A DNA stretch of 64,000 nucleotides from Palaemon carinicauda. Lineage: Eukaryota; Arthropoda; Malacostraca; Decapoda; Palaemonidae. The notes beneath the pieces were generated by a model. It worked only from the letters and a program-made list of their open reading frames with translations, ran no database searches and had not been told where the DNA came from. The stretch covers positions 79,031,287-79,095,286 of the forward strand of contig NC_090745.1 of NCBI RefSeq assembly GCF_036898095.1, read 5' to 3'. Shown here piece by piece: positions 39,001 to 54,072 of this stretch (positions are counted from its first letter, which is position 1; every line of letters begins with the position of its first letter). Made by a program: the position numbers and the translations under genes.

Positions 39001-42000
39001 CAATTCACTTCACACTTCAAACTTCAGTTCACATTGCACTTCACTTCACTTAAATTCACACTTCAATTCACACTTCACACTTCACTTTCACTCCACTTCA
39101 CACTTCATTTCACACTTCACACTTCACACTGCACTTCACTTCACACTTCACATCTCCACATTACATTTCACACTTCACTTCACACTTCACACTTCAAACT
39201 GCACTTCATTTCACTTCACTCCACTTCACTACACACTTCACACTTCACACTGCACTTCACTTCATACTTCACACATCACTTCACATGGCACTTCATTTCA
39301 CACTTCACACTTCATATCTGCACTTCACTTCACACTTCACTTCACTTCACATTTCACATTCCACACTTCACTTCACTTCACATTTCACATTTCACACTTC
39401 ACTTCACTTCAATTCACTTCCCACTTCACTTCAGTTCACATTTCAATTCACTTCACACTTCACACTTCACACTTCAGTTCACATTGCACTTCACTTCACA
39501 TAAATTCACACTTCACTTCACACTTCACACTTCACTTTACACTTCACTTTCACTTCACACTTCACACTGCACTTCACTTTACACTTCACACATCACTTTA
39601 CATCTCCACATTACATTTCACACTTCACTTCACACTTCACTTCACACTTCACAATTCACTTAACACTTCACTTCACACTTCACACTTCACAATTCATTTA
39701 ACACTTCACTTCACACTCCACTTCAATCTGCACTTCACAGTTCACTTCACTTCACACTTCATTTCACTTTGCTTCACACTTCACATCTTCACTTCACACT
39801 TCACACTTTACTTCACACTTCACTTCACACTTCACTTCACTTCACACTGCACTTAAAACTTCACACTTCACACTTCACATCTTCACTTCACACTCCACTT
39901 CACTTCACGCTTCACTTCACACTTCATACTTCATACTTCACACTTCACTTTACACTTCCCACTTACCTTCACACCACTTCAAACTTCACTTAACTCCACT
40001 TAAATTCACACTTCACTTCACACTTCACACTTCGCACTTCACACTTCACTTTCACTTCATTTCACACTTCATTTCACACTTCACACTGCACTTATCACTT
40101 CACTTCACTTCACACTTCATTTCCCACTGCAATTCACACTTCACTTCACATCTTCACTTCAAACTGCATTCACTTCACTTCACACTTCACTTCACACTTC
40201 ACACTTCACTTCACACTTCACTTCACACTTCACACTGCACTTCACATTTCACACATCACTTCAAACTTCACATATGCACTTCACTTCATACTTCACACTT
40301 CACACTTCACTTCACTTCACTTCATACTGCACTTCACACTTTACACTGCACTTCACACTTTACACTGCACTTCACACTTCACTTCACTACACACTTCACA
40401 CTTCACTTCACACTTCACACTCCACTTCACACGGCACTTCACTTCACACTTCATATCTGCTCTTCATTTCACACTTCACTTAACACTTCACACTTCACTT
40501 CACTTCACACTTAACACTCCACTTCCCTTCACACTCCACTTCACACTGCACTTCACACTTCACCTCACACTTCACACTGCACTTCACACTTCACACTTCG
40601 CACTTTACTTCATACTGCACTTCACACTTCACTTCACATTTCACTTCACATCACACTTCACACTTCATTACACTCCACTCTTCACACTTCACTTCACACT
40701 TCACATCTCCACATTACATTTAACACTTCACTTTACACTTCACACTTCACTTCACTTCACACTTCACAATTCACTTAACACTTCATTTCATACTTCACAA
40801 TTCACACATCACTTCACACGGCACTTCATTCCACACTTCACACTCCACTTCACACTTCATATCTGCACTTCACTTCACACTTCACTTGACACTTCACACA
40901 TCACTTAACTTCACATTTCACACTTCAAACTTCACTTCACTTCACTTCACTTCACTTCCCACTTCACTTCACATTTCAATTCAATTCACACTTCACACTT
41001 CACACTTCAGTTCAAATTACACTTCACTTCTCACTTCACTTCACATTTCAATTCACTTCACACTTCACTTCACACTCCACATCTTCACTTCACACTTCAC
41101 ACTTCACACTGCACTTCACACTTCACTTCACTTCACACTTCACAGTTCATTTCACACTTCACAGTTCATTTCACACTTCACATCTTCACTTCACACTTAA
41201 CTTCACTTCACACTTCACTTCACACATCACACTTCACGCTGCACTTCACATTTCACTTCGCTTCACACTTCACACTGCATTTCACATTTCACACTTCACT
41301 TCAAACTTCACATCTGCACTTCACTTCACACTTCACACATCACTTCACTTCACTTCACATTTCACACTTCACTTCATACTGCACTTCACACTTTACACTG
41401 CACTTTGCACTTCACTCCACTACACACTTCACACTGCACTTCACTTCACTTCAATTCACACTGCACTTCACTTCACACTTCACACATCACTTCACATCTC
41501 CACATTACATTCACACTCCACTTTACACTTCACACTTCACTCCACTTCACTTCACACTTCACACTTCACAATTCACCTAACACTTCATTTCACACTTCAC
41601 ACTCCACTTCACACTTCATATCTTCACTTCAATTCACACCTCACTTGACACTTCACACTTCACTTCACTTCACTTCTCTTCACATTTCACACTTCAAACT
41701 TCACTTCACTTCACTTCACTTCCAACTTCACTTCACTTCACATTTCAATTCACTTCAAACTTCACACTTCAGTTCACATTGCACTTCACTTCACACTTCA
41801 CACTTCACTTCACACTTCACACTTCACTTCACACTTCACTTTCACTTCACTTCACACTTCATTTCACACTTCACATCTTCACTTCACTTCACACTTCACT
41901 TCACACATCACACTGCACTTCATATTTCACTTCACTTCACACTTCACACTGCATTTTACATTTCACACTTCACTTCAAACTTCACATCTGCACTTCACTT

Positions 42001-45000
42001 CACACTTCACACTTCACTTCACTTCACATTTCACACTACACTTCACTTCATACTGCACTTCACACTTTACACTGCACTTCGCACTTCACTTCACTACACA
42101 CTTCACACTTCACACTGCATTTCACTTCACGCTTCACACTTCACTTAACACGGCACTTCACTTCACACTTCACACTCCGCTTCACACTTCATATCTGCTC
42201 TTCACTTCACACTTCACTTAACACTTCACACTTCACTTCACTTCACACTTTACACTTCACTTAACTTCATTTCACACTTTAAACTTCACTTCACACTTAT
42301 CACTTCACACTTCACTTCACACTTCACTTCACTTCACTTCCCTTCACTTCACACTTCACTTCACTTCACTTCAAAATTCACACTTCACACTTCACTTCAC
42401 TAACCACTTCACTTCCCACTTCACACTTCACACTCCACACTTCACATTCCACATTTCACTTCACTTCATACTTCACACTTCACTTCACACTTCACATCTG
42501 CACTTTACAATTCACACTTCACTCATCACTTCACACTTCACACAGCACTTCACTTCACTTCACATTTAACACTTCACTTCATACTGCACTTCACACTTCA
42601 CTTCATACTTCACACTTCACAGCTTCACTTCAAATTTCACATCTTTTCTTCACACTTCACTTCACACCACTTCAAACTCCACTTCATACTTCACTTCACT
42701 TCACTTCACTTCACACTTCACATCACTTCACATTTCAATTCACTTCAATTCACACTTCACTTCACACTTCACACTTCACTTTCACTTCACACTTCACTTC
42801 ACTTTGCTTCACACTTGCATCTTCACTTAACACTTCACACTTTACTTCACACTTCAAACTTCGCACTTCACTTCACTTCACTTCACCTCTTCACTTCACA
42901 CTTCACTTCACTTCACACTTCACAGTTCATTTCACACTTCACACTTCACTTCACACTTCATACTGCACTTAAAACTTCACACTTCACACTTTACACTTCA
43001 CATCTTCACTTCACATTTCACATCTTCACTTCACACTTCACTTAACTTCACACTTCACTTCACACTTCACACTTCACTTCAAACCACTTCACACTTCACA
43101 TTCCACATTTCACTTCACTTCACATTCACTTCACACTTTACACTTCACTTAACTTCAGATCACACTTCACACTTCACTTCACACTTATCACTTCACACTT
43201 CGCTTCACACTTCACACTTTACACTTCACTTCACTTCACTTCAAACTTCACACTTCACACTTCACTTCACTTCCCACTTCACACTTCATATTCCACATTT
43301 CACTTCAGTTCACACCTCACTTCACTTCATACTTCACACTTCACTTCACACTTCACATCTGCACTTTACAATTCACACTTCACTCATCACTTCACACTTC
43401 ACTTAACACTTCACACTTCACTTCACTTCACACTTTACTCTTCACTTAACTTCACTTCACACTTCACACTTCACTTCACACTTATCACATCACACTTCAC
43501 TTCACTTCACACTTCACACTTCGCTTCATACTGCACTTCACACTTCATTTCATACTTCACACTTCACAACTTCACATTTCACATCCTCACTTCACACTTC
43601 ACTTCAATTCCACTTCACACTTCAATTCACACTTCACTTCACACTTCACACTACACACTTCACACTTCAATTCACTTCTTCACTTCACACTTCACACTTC
43701 ACTTCACACTGCACTTCACTTCACTGCAATTTACAATTCACTTCACACTTCACTTCACACTGCACTTAAAACTTCACACTTCACACTTCACATCTTCACT
43801 TCAGACTTCACACTCCACACTGCACTCCACTTCGCACTTCATACTTCACACTGCACTTCACACTTTAGTTCACACTGCACTTCTCTTCACACTTCACACA
43901 GCACTTTACTTCACTTCACACTTCACTTCATACTGCACTTCACACTTCACACTTCACTTCACATTTCACACTACACATCTTCACTTCACATTTCACATCT
44001 TCACTTCACACTTCCAACTTCACTTCACACTTCCAACTTCACCTCACACTTCACACTTCACTTCACACTTCACACTTCACTTCACTTAATTTCATAATGC
44101 ACTTCACACTTTACACTGCACTTCACACTTCACTTCACTACACACTTCACACTTCACACTGCACTTCACTTCACACTTCACACTTCACTTCACACGGCAC
44201 TTCACTTCACACTTCACACTCCACTTCACACTCCATATCTGCACTTCACTTCACACTTCACTTAACACTTCACACTTCACTTCATATTTCACACTTCACA
44301 CTTCAGTTCACTTCACACTTTACTTTCAATCCACACTTCTCTTCATATTTCACACTTCACACTTCACTTCACTTCACACTTTACTTCACTTCACACTTCA
44401 CACTTCACTTAACTTCACTTCACCTCACACTTATCACTTCACACTTCACTTCACTTCACTTCACTTCACACTTCAAACTTCACTTCACTTCAAACTTCAC
44501 ACTTCACTTCACTTCACACTTCACTTCACACTGCACTTCACTTTACTTCAATTCACACTTCACTTCACACTTCACACTTCACACTACACTTCACATTTCA
44601 CTTCACACTTTACACTGCACTTCACTTCACACTTCACTTCACACTTCACATCTTCACTTCACACTTCACTCTAAATGCTTCACACTTCACTTCACTCTAA
44701 ACGCTTCACACTTCACTTCACTTCACACTTCATGCTGCACTTCACACTTTACACTGCACTTCACACTTCACTTCACTTCACACTTCACTTCACACGGCAC
44801 TCCACTTCACACTCCACTTCACACTTCATATCTGCACTTCACTTCCCACTTCACTCAACACTTCACTATTCACTTCATTTCACATTTCACACTTCACATT
44901 CCACACTTCAATTACCACTTCACTTCACTTCACACTCCTCTTCACACTTCACACTTCACTTCACACTGCACTTCACTTCACTTCAATTCACACTTCACTT

Positions 45001-48000
45001 CACACCTCACCCTTCACACTTCACTTCACACTTCAATTCACTTCACATTTCACATCTTCACTTCACACTTCACATCTTCACTTCACACTTCACATCACTT
45101 CACATTTCAATTCACTTCACACTTCACTTCAATTCACACTTCACTTCACACTTCACACTTCACTTTCGCTTCACACTTCACTTCACTTTGCTTCACACTT
45201 ACATCTTCACTTAACACTTCACACTTTACTTCACACTTCAAACTTCGCACTTCACTTCACTTCACTTCACCTCTTCACTTCACACTTCACTTCACTTCAC
45301 ACTTCACAGTTCATTTCACACTTCACACTTCACTTCACACTTCATACTGCACTTAAAACTTCACACTTCACACTTCACATCTTCACTTCACACTTCACAC
45401 TTTACACTTCACATCTTCACTTCACATTTCACATCTTCACTTCACACTTCACTTAACTTCACACTTCACTTCACACTTCACACTTCACTTCAAACCACTT
45501 CACACTTCACATTCCACATTTCACTTCACTTCACATTCACTTCACACTTTACACTTCACTTAACTTCACTTCACACTTCACACTTCACTTCACACTTATC
45601 ACTTCACGCTTCACTTCACACTTCACACTTTACACTTCACTTCACTTCACTTCAAACTTCACACTTCACACTTCACTTCACTCACCACTTCACTTCCAAC
45701 TTCACACTTCATATTCCACATTTCACTTCAGTTCACACCTCACTTCACTTCATACTTCACACTTCACTTCACACTTCACATCTGCACTTTACAATTCACA
45801 CTTCACTCATCACTTCACACTTCACTTAACACTTCACACTTCACTTCACTTCACACTTTACTCTTCACTTAACTTCACTTCACACTTCACACTTCACTTC
45901 ACACTTATCACATCACACTTCACTTCACTTCACACTTCACACTTCACATCTACACTTTACAATTCACACTTCACTCATCACTTCACACTTCACACTTCGC
46001 TTCATACTGCACTTTACACTTCACTTCATACTTCACACTTCACATCTTCACTTCACATTTCACCTCTTCACTTCACACTTCACTTCAATTCACACTTCAC
46101 ACTTCAATTCACACTTCACACTACACACTTCACACTTCACACTACACACTTCACACTTCACTTCACTTCTTCACTTCACACTTCACACTGCACTTCACTT
46201 CAATTCACAATTCACTTAAAACTTCACACTTCACACTTCACATCTTCACTTCAGACTTCACACTCCACACTGCACTCCACTTCGCACTTCATACTTCACA
46301 CTGCACTTCACACTTTAGTTCCCACTGCACTTCTCTTCACACTTCACACTTCACACAGCACTTTACTTCACTTCACACTTCACTTCATACTGCACTTCAC
46401 ACTTCAATTCACACTTCACACTACACATCTTCACTTCACATTTCACATCTTCACTTCACACTTCCAACTTCACTTCACACTTCCAACTTCACCTCACAAT
46501 TCACACTTCACTTCACACTTCACACTTCACTTTACTCAATTTCATAACGCACTTCACACTTTACACTGCACTTCACATTTCACTTCACTACACACTTCAC
46601 ACTTCACACTTCACACTGCACTTCACTTCACACTTCACACTTCACTTCACACGGCACTTCACTTCACACTTCACACTCCACTTCACACTCCATATCTGCA
46701 CTTCACTTCACACTTCACTTCATATATCACACTTCACACTTCACTTCACTTCACACTTTACTTCACTTCACACTTCACACTTCACTTAACTTCACTTCAC
46801 ACTTCACTTTACACTTATCACTTCACACTTCACTTCAAACTTCACACTTCACTTCACTTACCACTTCACTTCACTTAACACTTCACACTCCACACTTCAC
46901 TTCACACTTTACACTGCACTTCACTTCACACTTCACTTCACACTTCACATCTTCACTTCACACTTCACTCTAAACGCTTCACACTTCACTTCATTCACAC
47001 TTCATGCTGCACTTCACACTTCACTTCACTTCAAACTTCACATATTCACTTCACACTTCACTTCACACTTCATATCTTCACTTCACACTTCACTTCACTT
47101 CACTTCACACTTAACATCTTCACTTCACACTTCACTCTAAATGCTTCACACTTCACTTCATTCACACTTCATGCTGCACTTCACACTTCACTTCACTTCA
47201 AACTTCAAATCTGCACTTCACTTCACACTTCACACTTTACTTCACTTCACTTCATACTGAACTCCACACTTTACACTGCACTTCACACTTCAATTCACTT
47301 CACACTTCACACTTCACTTCACACAGCACTCCACTTCACACTCCACTTCACACTTCATATCTGCACTTCACTTCCCACTTCACTTAACACTTCACTATTC
47401 ACTTCATTTCACATTTCACACTTCACATTTCACACTTCAATTACCACTTCACTTCACTTCACACTCCTTTTCACACTTCACACTTCACATCTTCACTTCA
47501 TACTTCACACTTTACACTTCACATCTTCACTTCACACTTCCAACTTCACTTCACACTTCCAACTTCACCTCACAATTCACACTTCACTTCACACTTCACA
47601 CTTCACTTTACTCAATTTCATAACGCACTTCACACTTTACACTGCACTTCACATTTCACTTCACTACACACTTCACACTTCACACTTCACACTGCACTTC
47701 ACTTCACACTTCACACTTCACTTCACACGGCACTTCACTTCACACTTCACACTCCACTTCACATTCCATATCTGCACTTCACTTCACACTTCACTTCATA
47801 TTTCACACTTCACACTTCACTTCACTTCACACTTTACTTCACTTCACACTTCACACTTCACTTAACTTCACTTCACACTTCACTTTACACTTATCACTTC
47901 ACACATCACTTCACTTCACTTCAAACTTCAAACTTCACACTTCACTTCACTTACCACTTCACTTCACTTAACACTTCACACTCCACACTTCACACTTCAC

Positions 48001-51000
48001 TTCACATTGCACTCCACTTCACTTCAATTCACACTTCACTTCAAACTTCACACTTTACACTTCACTTCACACTTTACACTGCACTTCACTTCACACTTCA
48101 CTTCACACTTCACATCTTCACTTCACACTTCACTCTAAACGCTTCACACTTCACTTCATTCACACTTCATGCTGCACTTCACACTTCACTTCACTTCAAA
48201 CTTCACATATTCACTTCACACTTCACTTCACACTTCATATCTTCACTTCACACTTCACTTCACTTCAAACTTCAAATCTGCACTTCACTTCACACTTCAC
48301 ACTTTACTTCACTTCACTTCATACTGAACTCCACACTTTACACTGCACTTCACACTTCACTTCACTTCACACTTCACACTTCACACTTCACACTTCACTT
48401 CACACAGCACTCCACTTCACACTCCACTTCACACTTCATATCTGCACTTCACTTCCCACTTCACTTAACACTTCACTATTCACTTCATTTCACATTTCAC
48501 ACTTCACATTTCACACTTCAATTACCACTTCACTTCACTTCACACTCCTTTTCACACTTCACACTTCACATCTTCACTTCATACTTCACACTTTACACTT
48601 CACATCTTCACTTCACATTTCACATCTTCACTTCACACTTCACTTCACTTCACACTTCACTTCACAATTCACACTTCACTTCACACCACTTCAAACTTCA
48701 CTTCACTTCACTTCACACTTCACTTAAGACTTCACATCCCTTCACACCTCACTTCACACTTCACTTCATACTTCACACTTCACACTGCACTTCACTTCAC
48801 TTCACTCCTCACTTCACTTCAAACATCACACTTCACTTCACACTTCACTTCTCTTCACACTTACCACTTCATTTCACTTCACTTCACTCCACTTCACACT
48901 TTACATTCCACTTCACACTTCACTTAACTACACACTTCACACTTCACATTTCACACTGCATTTCACATTGCTCTTCACTTCACACTTCACACTTCACTTC
49001 ACACGGCACTTCACTTCACACTTCACACTCCACTTCACACTACATATCTGCACTTCACTTCACACTTCACTTAACACTTCACACTTCACTTCACCTCACA
49101 CTTCACTTCACACTTCACACTGCACTTCACTTCACTTCAATTCACACTTCACTTCACACTTCATTTTCACTTCACATTTCACTTCACACTTTACTTCACC
49201 TAACACTTCACTTCACTTTACATTTCACATCTTCACTTCACACTTCACTTCACTTCACATTTCAATTCACTTCACACTTCACACTTCACTTCACACTGCA
49301 CTTCACTTCACTTCACTTCAATTCACACTTCACTTCACACTTCACTTTCACTTCACACTTCACTTCACTTTGCTTCACACTTACATCTTCACTTAACACT
49401 TCACACTTTACTTCACACTTCAAACTTTGCACTTCACTTCACTTCACACCACTTCAAACTTCACTTCACACTTCACTTCACACTTCACAACTCACTTCAC
49501 ACTTCACTTCATACTTCACACTTCACACTGCACTTCATTTCACTTCACTCCACACTTCACTTCACACGTCACACTTCACTTCACACTTCACTTCTCTTCA
49601 CACTTAACACCTCATTTCACTTCACTTCACTTCACTCCACTTCACACTTTACACTCCACTTCACACTTCACTTCACTACACACTTCACACTTCACACTGC
49701 ACTTCACATTGCTCTTCACTTCACACTTCACACTTCACACTTCACTTCACACGGCACTTCACTTCACACTTCACACTCCACTTCACACTTCATATTTGCA
49801 CTTCACTTCACACTTCACTTCACACTTCACTTAACACTTCACACTTCACACTGCACTTCACACTAAACACTTCACACTAAACACTTCACACTCCACTTCA
49901 CTTCACACTTCACTTCACTTCACACTTCACTTCACACTTCACACTGCACTTCACACTTCACTTCACTCCAAACTTCACACTTCACTTCATACTGCACTTC
50001 ACACTTCACTTCACTTAACTTCACACTGCACTTCACTTCACACTTCACACTCCACTTCACAGTTCACACTTCACTTCACACTTCACACTTCACTTCACTT
50101 CACTTCATACTGCACTCCACACTTGACACTGCACCTATCACTTCACTTCACACTGCACTTCACACTGCACTTCACTTCACACGGCACTTCACTTCACACT
50201 TCACACTCCACTTCACACTGCACTTCACACTTCACTTCACTTCAAACTTCACATATTCTTTTCACACTTCACTTCATTTCACACTTCACACTTCACTTAA
50301 CATTCACACTTCACTTCACTTCACATTTCACACTTCACACTTCACTTCACTTACCACTTCAATTCACACTTCACTTCACACTTCACACTTCACCTCACAC
50401 TGCACTTCACTTCACTTCAATTCACACTTCACTTCACACTTCATTTCACACATCATTTTCACTTCACACTTCACTTCACTTCACATATCACATCTTCACT
50501 TCACACTTCACACTTCACTTAATGCTTCACTTCATACTTCACTTCACGCTTCACACTTCACTTCAAACTGCACTTCACTTCACACTTCACTTCACATTTC
50601 AATTCACTTCACACTTCATATTTCACTTCACACTTCACTTCACACTGCACTTCACTTCACACTTCACACTGCACTTCACAGTTCACTTCATTTCACACTT
50701 CACTTCACACTTCACTGCACTTCACTCCACACTTCATATCTTCACTTCACACTTCACTTCCAACTGCACTTCACTCCACTTCACTTCACACTTCACTTCA
50801 CACTTCACACTTTACTTTACACTTCACTTCACACTTCACATCTTCACTTCACACTTCGTATCACACTTCACATCTTCACTTCACACTTCACACTTCACTT
50901 CACACTTCATATCTCCACTTTACATTTTAAACTTCACTTCACATTTCACACTTCACTTCACACTCCACACTCCACACTGCACTTCACTTCACTTCACACT

Positions 51001-52769
51001 TCACACTTCACTTCATACCGCACATCACACTTCACACTCCACTTCACACTTCACACTTCACATTTCAATTCACTTCACACTTCACACTTCACTTCACACT
51101 TCACTTCACACTTCACACCTCACTCCACACTTAACACAGCACTTCACTTCACTTCACTTCACACTTCACACTTCACTTCACACTTCACACTACACATACA
51201 CACTTCACATTTCACATATTCACTTCACACTTCACTTCACACTTCACACTTCACTTCACACCACTTCAAACTTCACTTCACACTTCAAACTTCAAACTTC
51301 ACTTCACAGGTCACACTTCACTTCACACTTCACATATTTACTTCACACTTCACTTCACAATTCACTTCACACTGCACTTCACTTCACAATTCACTTCACA
51401 CTGCACTTCACTTCACTTCACACTTCACAATTCACTTAACACTTCACTTCACTTCACACTTCACAATTCACTTAACACTTCACTTCACACTTCACTTCAG
51501 TCTGCACTCCACACTTCACTTCACTTCACACTTCACTTCACTTTGCTTCACACTTACATCTTCACTTCACACTTCACACTTTACTTCACACTTCAAACTT
51601 CGCACTTCACTTCATTTCACATCTTCACTTCACACTACACTTCATATTTCACTTCAATTCACTTCACACTTCACACTGCACTTCACACTGCACTTAAAAC
51701 TTCACACTTCACACTTCAATTCTTCACTTCACACTTCAATTCTTCACTTCACACTTTACACTTCACATCTTCACTTCACATTTCACATCTTCACTTCACA
51801 CTTCACTTCACTTCACATTTCACTTCACTTCACATTTCACTTTACACTTCACACTTCACTTCACCCCACTTCAAACTTCACTTCACTTAACTTCACTTCA
51901 CACTTCACACCCTTCACACTTCACTTCACACTTCATTTCATACTTCACACTTCACACTGCTCTTCAATTCACTTCAATTCACACTTCACTTCACACTTCA
52001 CTTCTCTTCACACTTCACTTCACTCCACTCCACTTCACACTTTGCACTCCACTTCACACTTCACTTCACTACACGCTTCACACTTCTCACTGCACTTCAC
52101 ACTGCACTTCACTTCACACTTCACTTCACACAGCACTTCACTTCACACTTCACACTCCACTTCACACTTCATATCTGCACTTCACTTCACACTTCACTTA
52201 ACACTTCACACTTCACACTTCACTTCACTTCACTTCACACTTCACACTTCACTTTACTTCCCACTTCACACTTCACTTCACTTCACACATCACTTCACAC
52301 TTCACACTTCACTTAACACTTAACACTTCACACTTCAATTCACACTTCACTTCAATTCACTTCAGAATTCACAATTCACACTTCACACTTCACTTCACAA
52401 TTCACACTTCACTTCACTTTACTTCAAACTTCACACTTCACTTCAATTACCACTTCACTTCACTTCACACTTCACATTTCACTTCACTTCACACTTCACT
52501 TTCACTTGCCACTTCACTTCACTTCACACTTCACTTCAAACTTCACACTTCACACTGCACTTCACACTTCACTTCACTTCACACTTCACTTCACACTTCA
52601 CACTTCACTTCACTTTTCACATCTTCACTTCACACTTCACATCTTCACTTCACACTTCACTTCACGCTTCACACTTCCCTTCACACTTCACACTTCACTT
52701 CAAACTGCACTTCACTTCACTTCACACTTCACACTTCACTTCAACTGCACTTCACTTCACTTCACTTCA
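36097..52769 (+). repeat. TTCAC/TTCACAC satellite, block 4
   Basis: About 16.7 kb of satellite, the longest uninterrupted stretch in the window. Its left part (to about 42.7 kb) copies 17.4-24.2 kb. About 42.8-44.3 kb is similar to about 45.2-46.7 kb, about 46.9-47.55 kb to about 48.07-48.6 kb, and about 47.75-51.0 kb copies 7.87-11.1 kb. Recurrent marker words such as CTCTAAACGCTTCAC track these duplications. No gene is present. Confidence 0.95.
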
Positions 52770-52778
52770 TGTTGAAAA

Positions 52779-52799
52779 TGATGTAAAATTATTACATCA
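52779..52799. promoter_or_regulatory. Inverted repeat at LTR start
   Basis: Perfect 8-bp arms TGATGTAA and TTACATCA flank a 5-bp AATTA spacer, 9 bp inside the LTR edge. The same structure is visible in copies A and C. In copy B the left arm has one change (TTATGTAA). It could be a dyad protein site of bZIP type or the integrase end-recognition region. Function is not shown. Confidence 0.5.
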
Positions 52800-52946
52800 C
52801 TAATGTTTTTCTTCTATTTATCATTGTTCTCATATAATGCGTTCTTAAAGGTTTAATATTTGGTTTAATTATTGTTAATTTGAATAATGTAATCATTAGT
52901 ATAATTTAGTAAATTTAATTGAGTTTTTCTATGTTTACTTCGAGCT

Positions 52947-52952
52947 TATAAA
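52947..52952 (+). promoter_or_regulatory. Candidate LTR TATA box
   Basis: TATAAA followed by GGG lies about 178 bp inside the LTR, a normal position for a promoter ending a short U3. It is conserved in copies A and C; in copy B the neighbouring bases differ slightly but TATAAA is kept. It was chosen by position and sequence only. Confidence 0.4.
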
Positions 52953-54054
52953 GGGAATATGTAATTATATTTTCGTTGTGACGGTAAACACCTTTTAAGT
53001 CTCGAAGGTATAACAACTGTTAACGAGCAGTTACTACTGTTTGTTTCTTTTGTTTTCCGAGGAAAGGAAACGCTGAGCAGCTGAGACAGTCGTAGTAGAG
53101 TCCGTTTGGAAAATTCGTAGCAGTCAGTCAGTTGGTTTGGTTGGTGGAATCAACATAGAGCCGGTTGCTTTTCTTTCAAGCTCGACGGTTATATTAATAA
53201 TGGACGGCTAATTACAACGAACTGTGCCCAAATCACCGCTCCTGCTCAAGTCTTGCCAGCAACGAAGACATGTCTCTTACCATCTTAGACACAGGATATA
53301 CTTCATTTATTGCCGAACTTCCGAGGTGCCGATAAGGCTTTAAGGTACGTCACAACGAAATGATGGGTGTCTATGTCTAAAGTGATCCTAGCCTTCTTAT
53401 CATTTCACCAATGGAAATGATGGCACACTTATTTGCAAACTTGCTTAATAGTCCTGAATTTAATCGTTATATTTACTGATTCATATTAACATATCTTATT
53501 AAACTAAATATATACCTATTGAAGCATAAAAAAGCTACATAATAATCTGTAAGTAATTTGTTTTATCTTCGGACACTATTCGTTTATCTTAACATCTCGA
53601 AAATCTAATTTCTAGGATCAGCTTCATGGAAGTAATGTTCCTATATATAAATATAAGTTTTTGAAGGATCCTTAAACTCTAATTCTTTATTTTATTTTTC
53701 GAGATGTGTTTATGCTAATTTAGGTTTTTGCAGTTGTTACCCCCTTGTCGTTACTATTTAAGTTTATTATTATTAGGGGGTAATAGAATGTTTGTCTGTT
53801 TTTCTTGCGGGAAATTGGGAGAGACCGAAACTTTCACCCCCTTGTCGTTACCCTTTGACACAAGGTCGGTCCTCCTAAGGATACTCTCAAACGATTTTTA
53901 TAGTTACCCAAACCGAACATCCTTTCAAGAAATTTAGAAATATTTAACCTAAATTAAAAAAAAAACTATTCTGAAACCTTTAATTAAATTTAAGAGTTTT
54001 ATTTTGTTTGAGTTTTATTACTAAAATTTCCTGTATAGATAACTTTTTTCAAGA

Positions 54055-54072
54055 TGGCGACCGTGACAGGAT
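54055..54072 (+). other. Primer binding site, tRNA-Arg type
   Basis: TGGCGACCGTGACAGG starts three bases after the LTR's terminal CA. TGG is the complement of a tRNA CCA end. The remainder is what would pair with an acceptor/T-arm ending CACGGTCG, which fits the 3' end of an arthropod tRNA-Arg as I know it. The match to a specific tRNA gene was not checked. Confidence 0.7.

Larger units (their letters stand above)
52770..54051 (+). repeat. Bel/Pao 5' LTR, full length (~1282 bp)
   Basis: It begins TGTTG and ends TTCA, the TG...CA signature, three bases before a tRNA-type primer binding site. The first ~922 bp occur three more times in the window (copies A-C). The last ~360 bp occur only here. 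It includes TATAAA at 52,947, an 8-bp inverted repeat near the start, and a 16-bp direct repeat (ACCCCCTTGTCGTTAC) at 53,739 and 53,836. Length is within the range for Pao elements. The right edge is inferred from the PBS, because no second LTR is available for comparison. Confidence 0.75.

Noticed and set aside
52779..52799. A transcription terminator or small RNA hairpin at the LTR start
   Set aside because: The arms are only 8 bp, there is no T-run or RNA family signature, and it sits at a position typical of LTR edge or regulatory dyads.
53728..53937. A 69-codon + strand frame with a CFSCGKLG zinc-knuckle-like motif inside the LTR
   Set aside because: It lies in the non-coding 3' part of the LTR, upstream of the primer binding site, and has only one cysteine pair and no conserved context. 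Coincidence is the likelier explanation.
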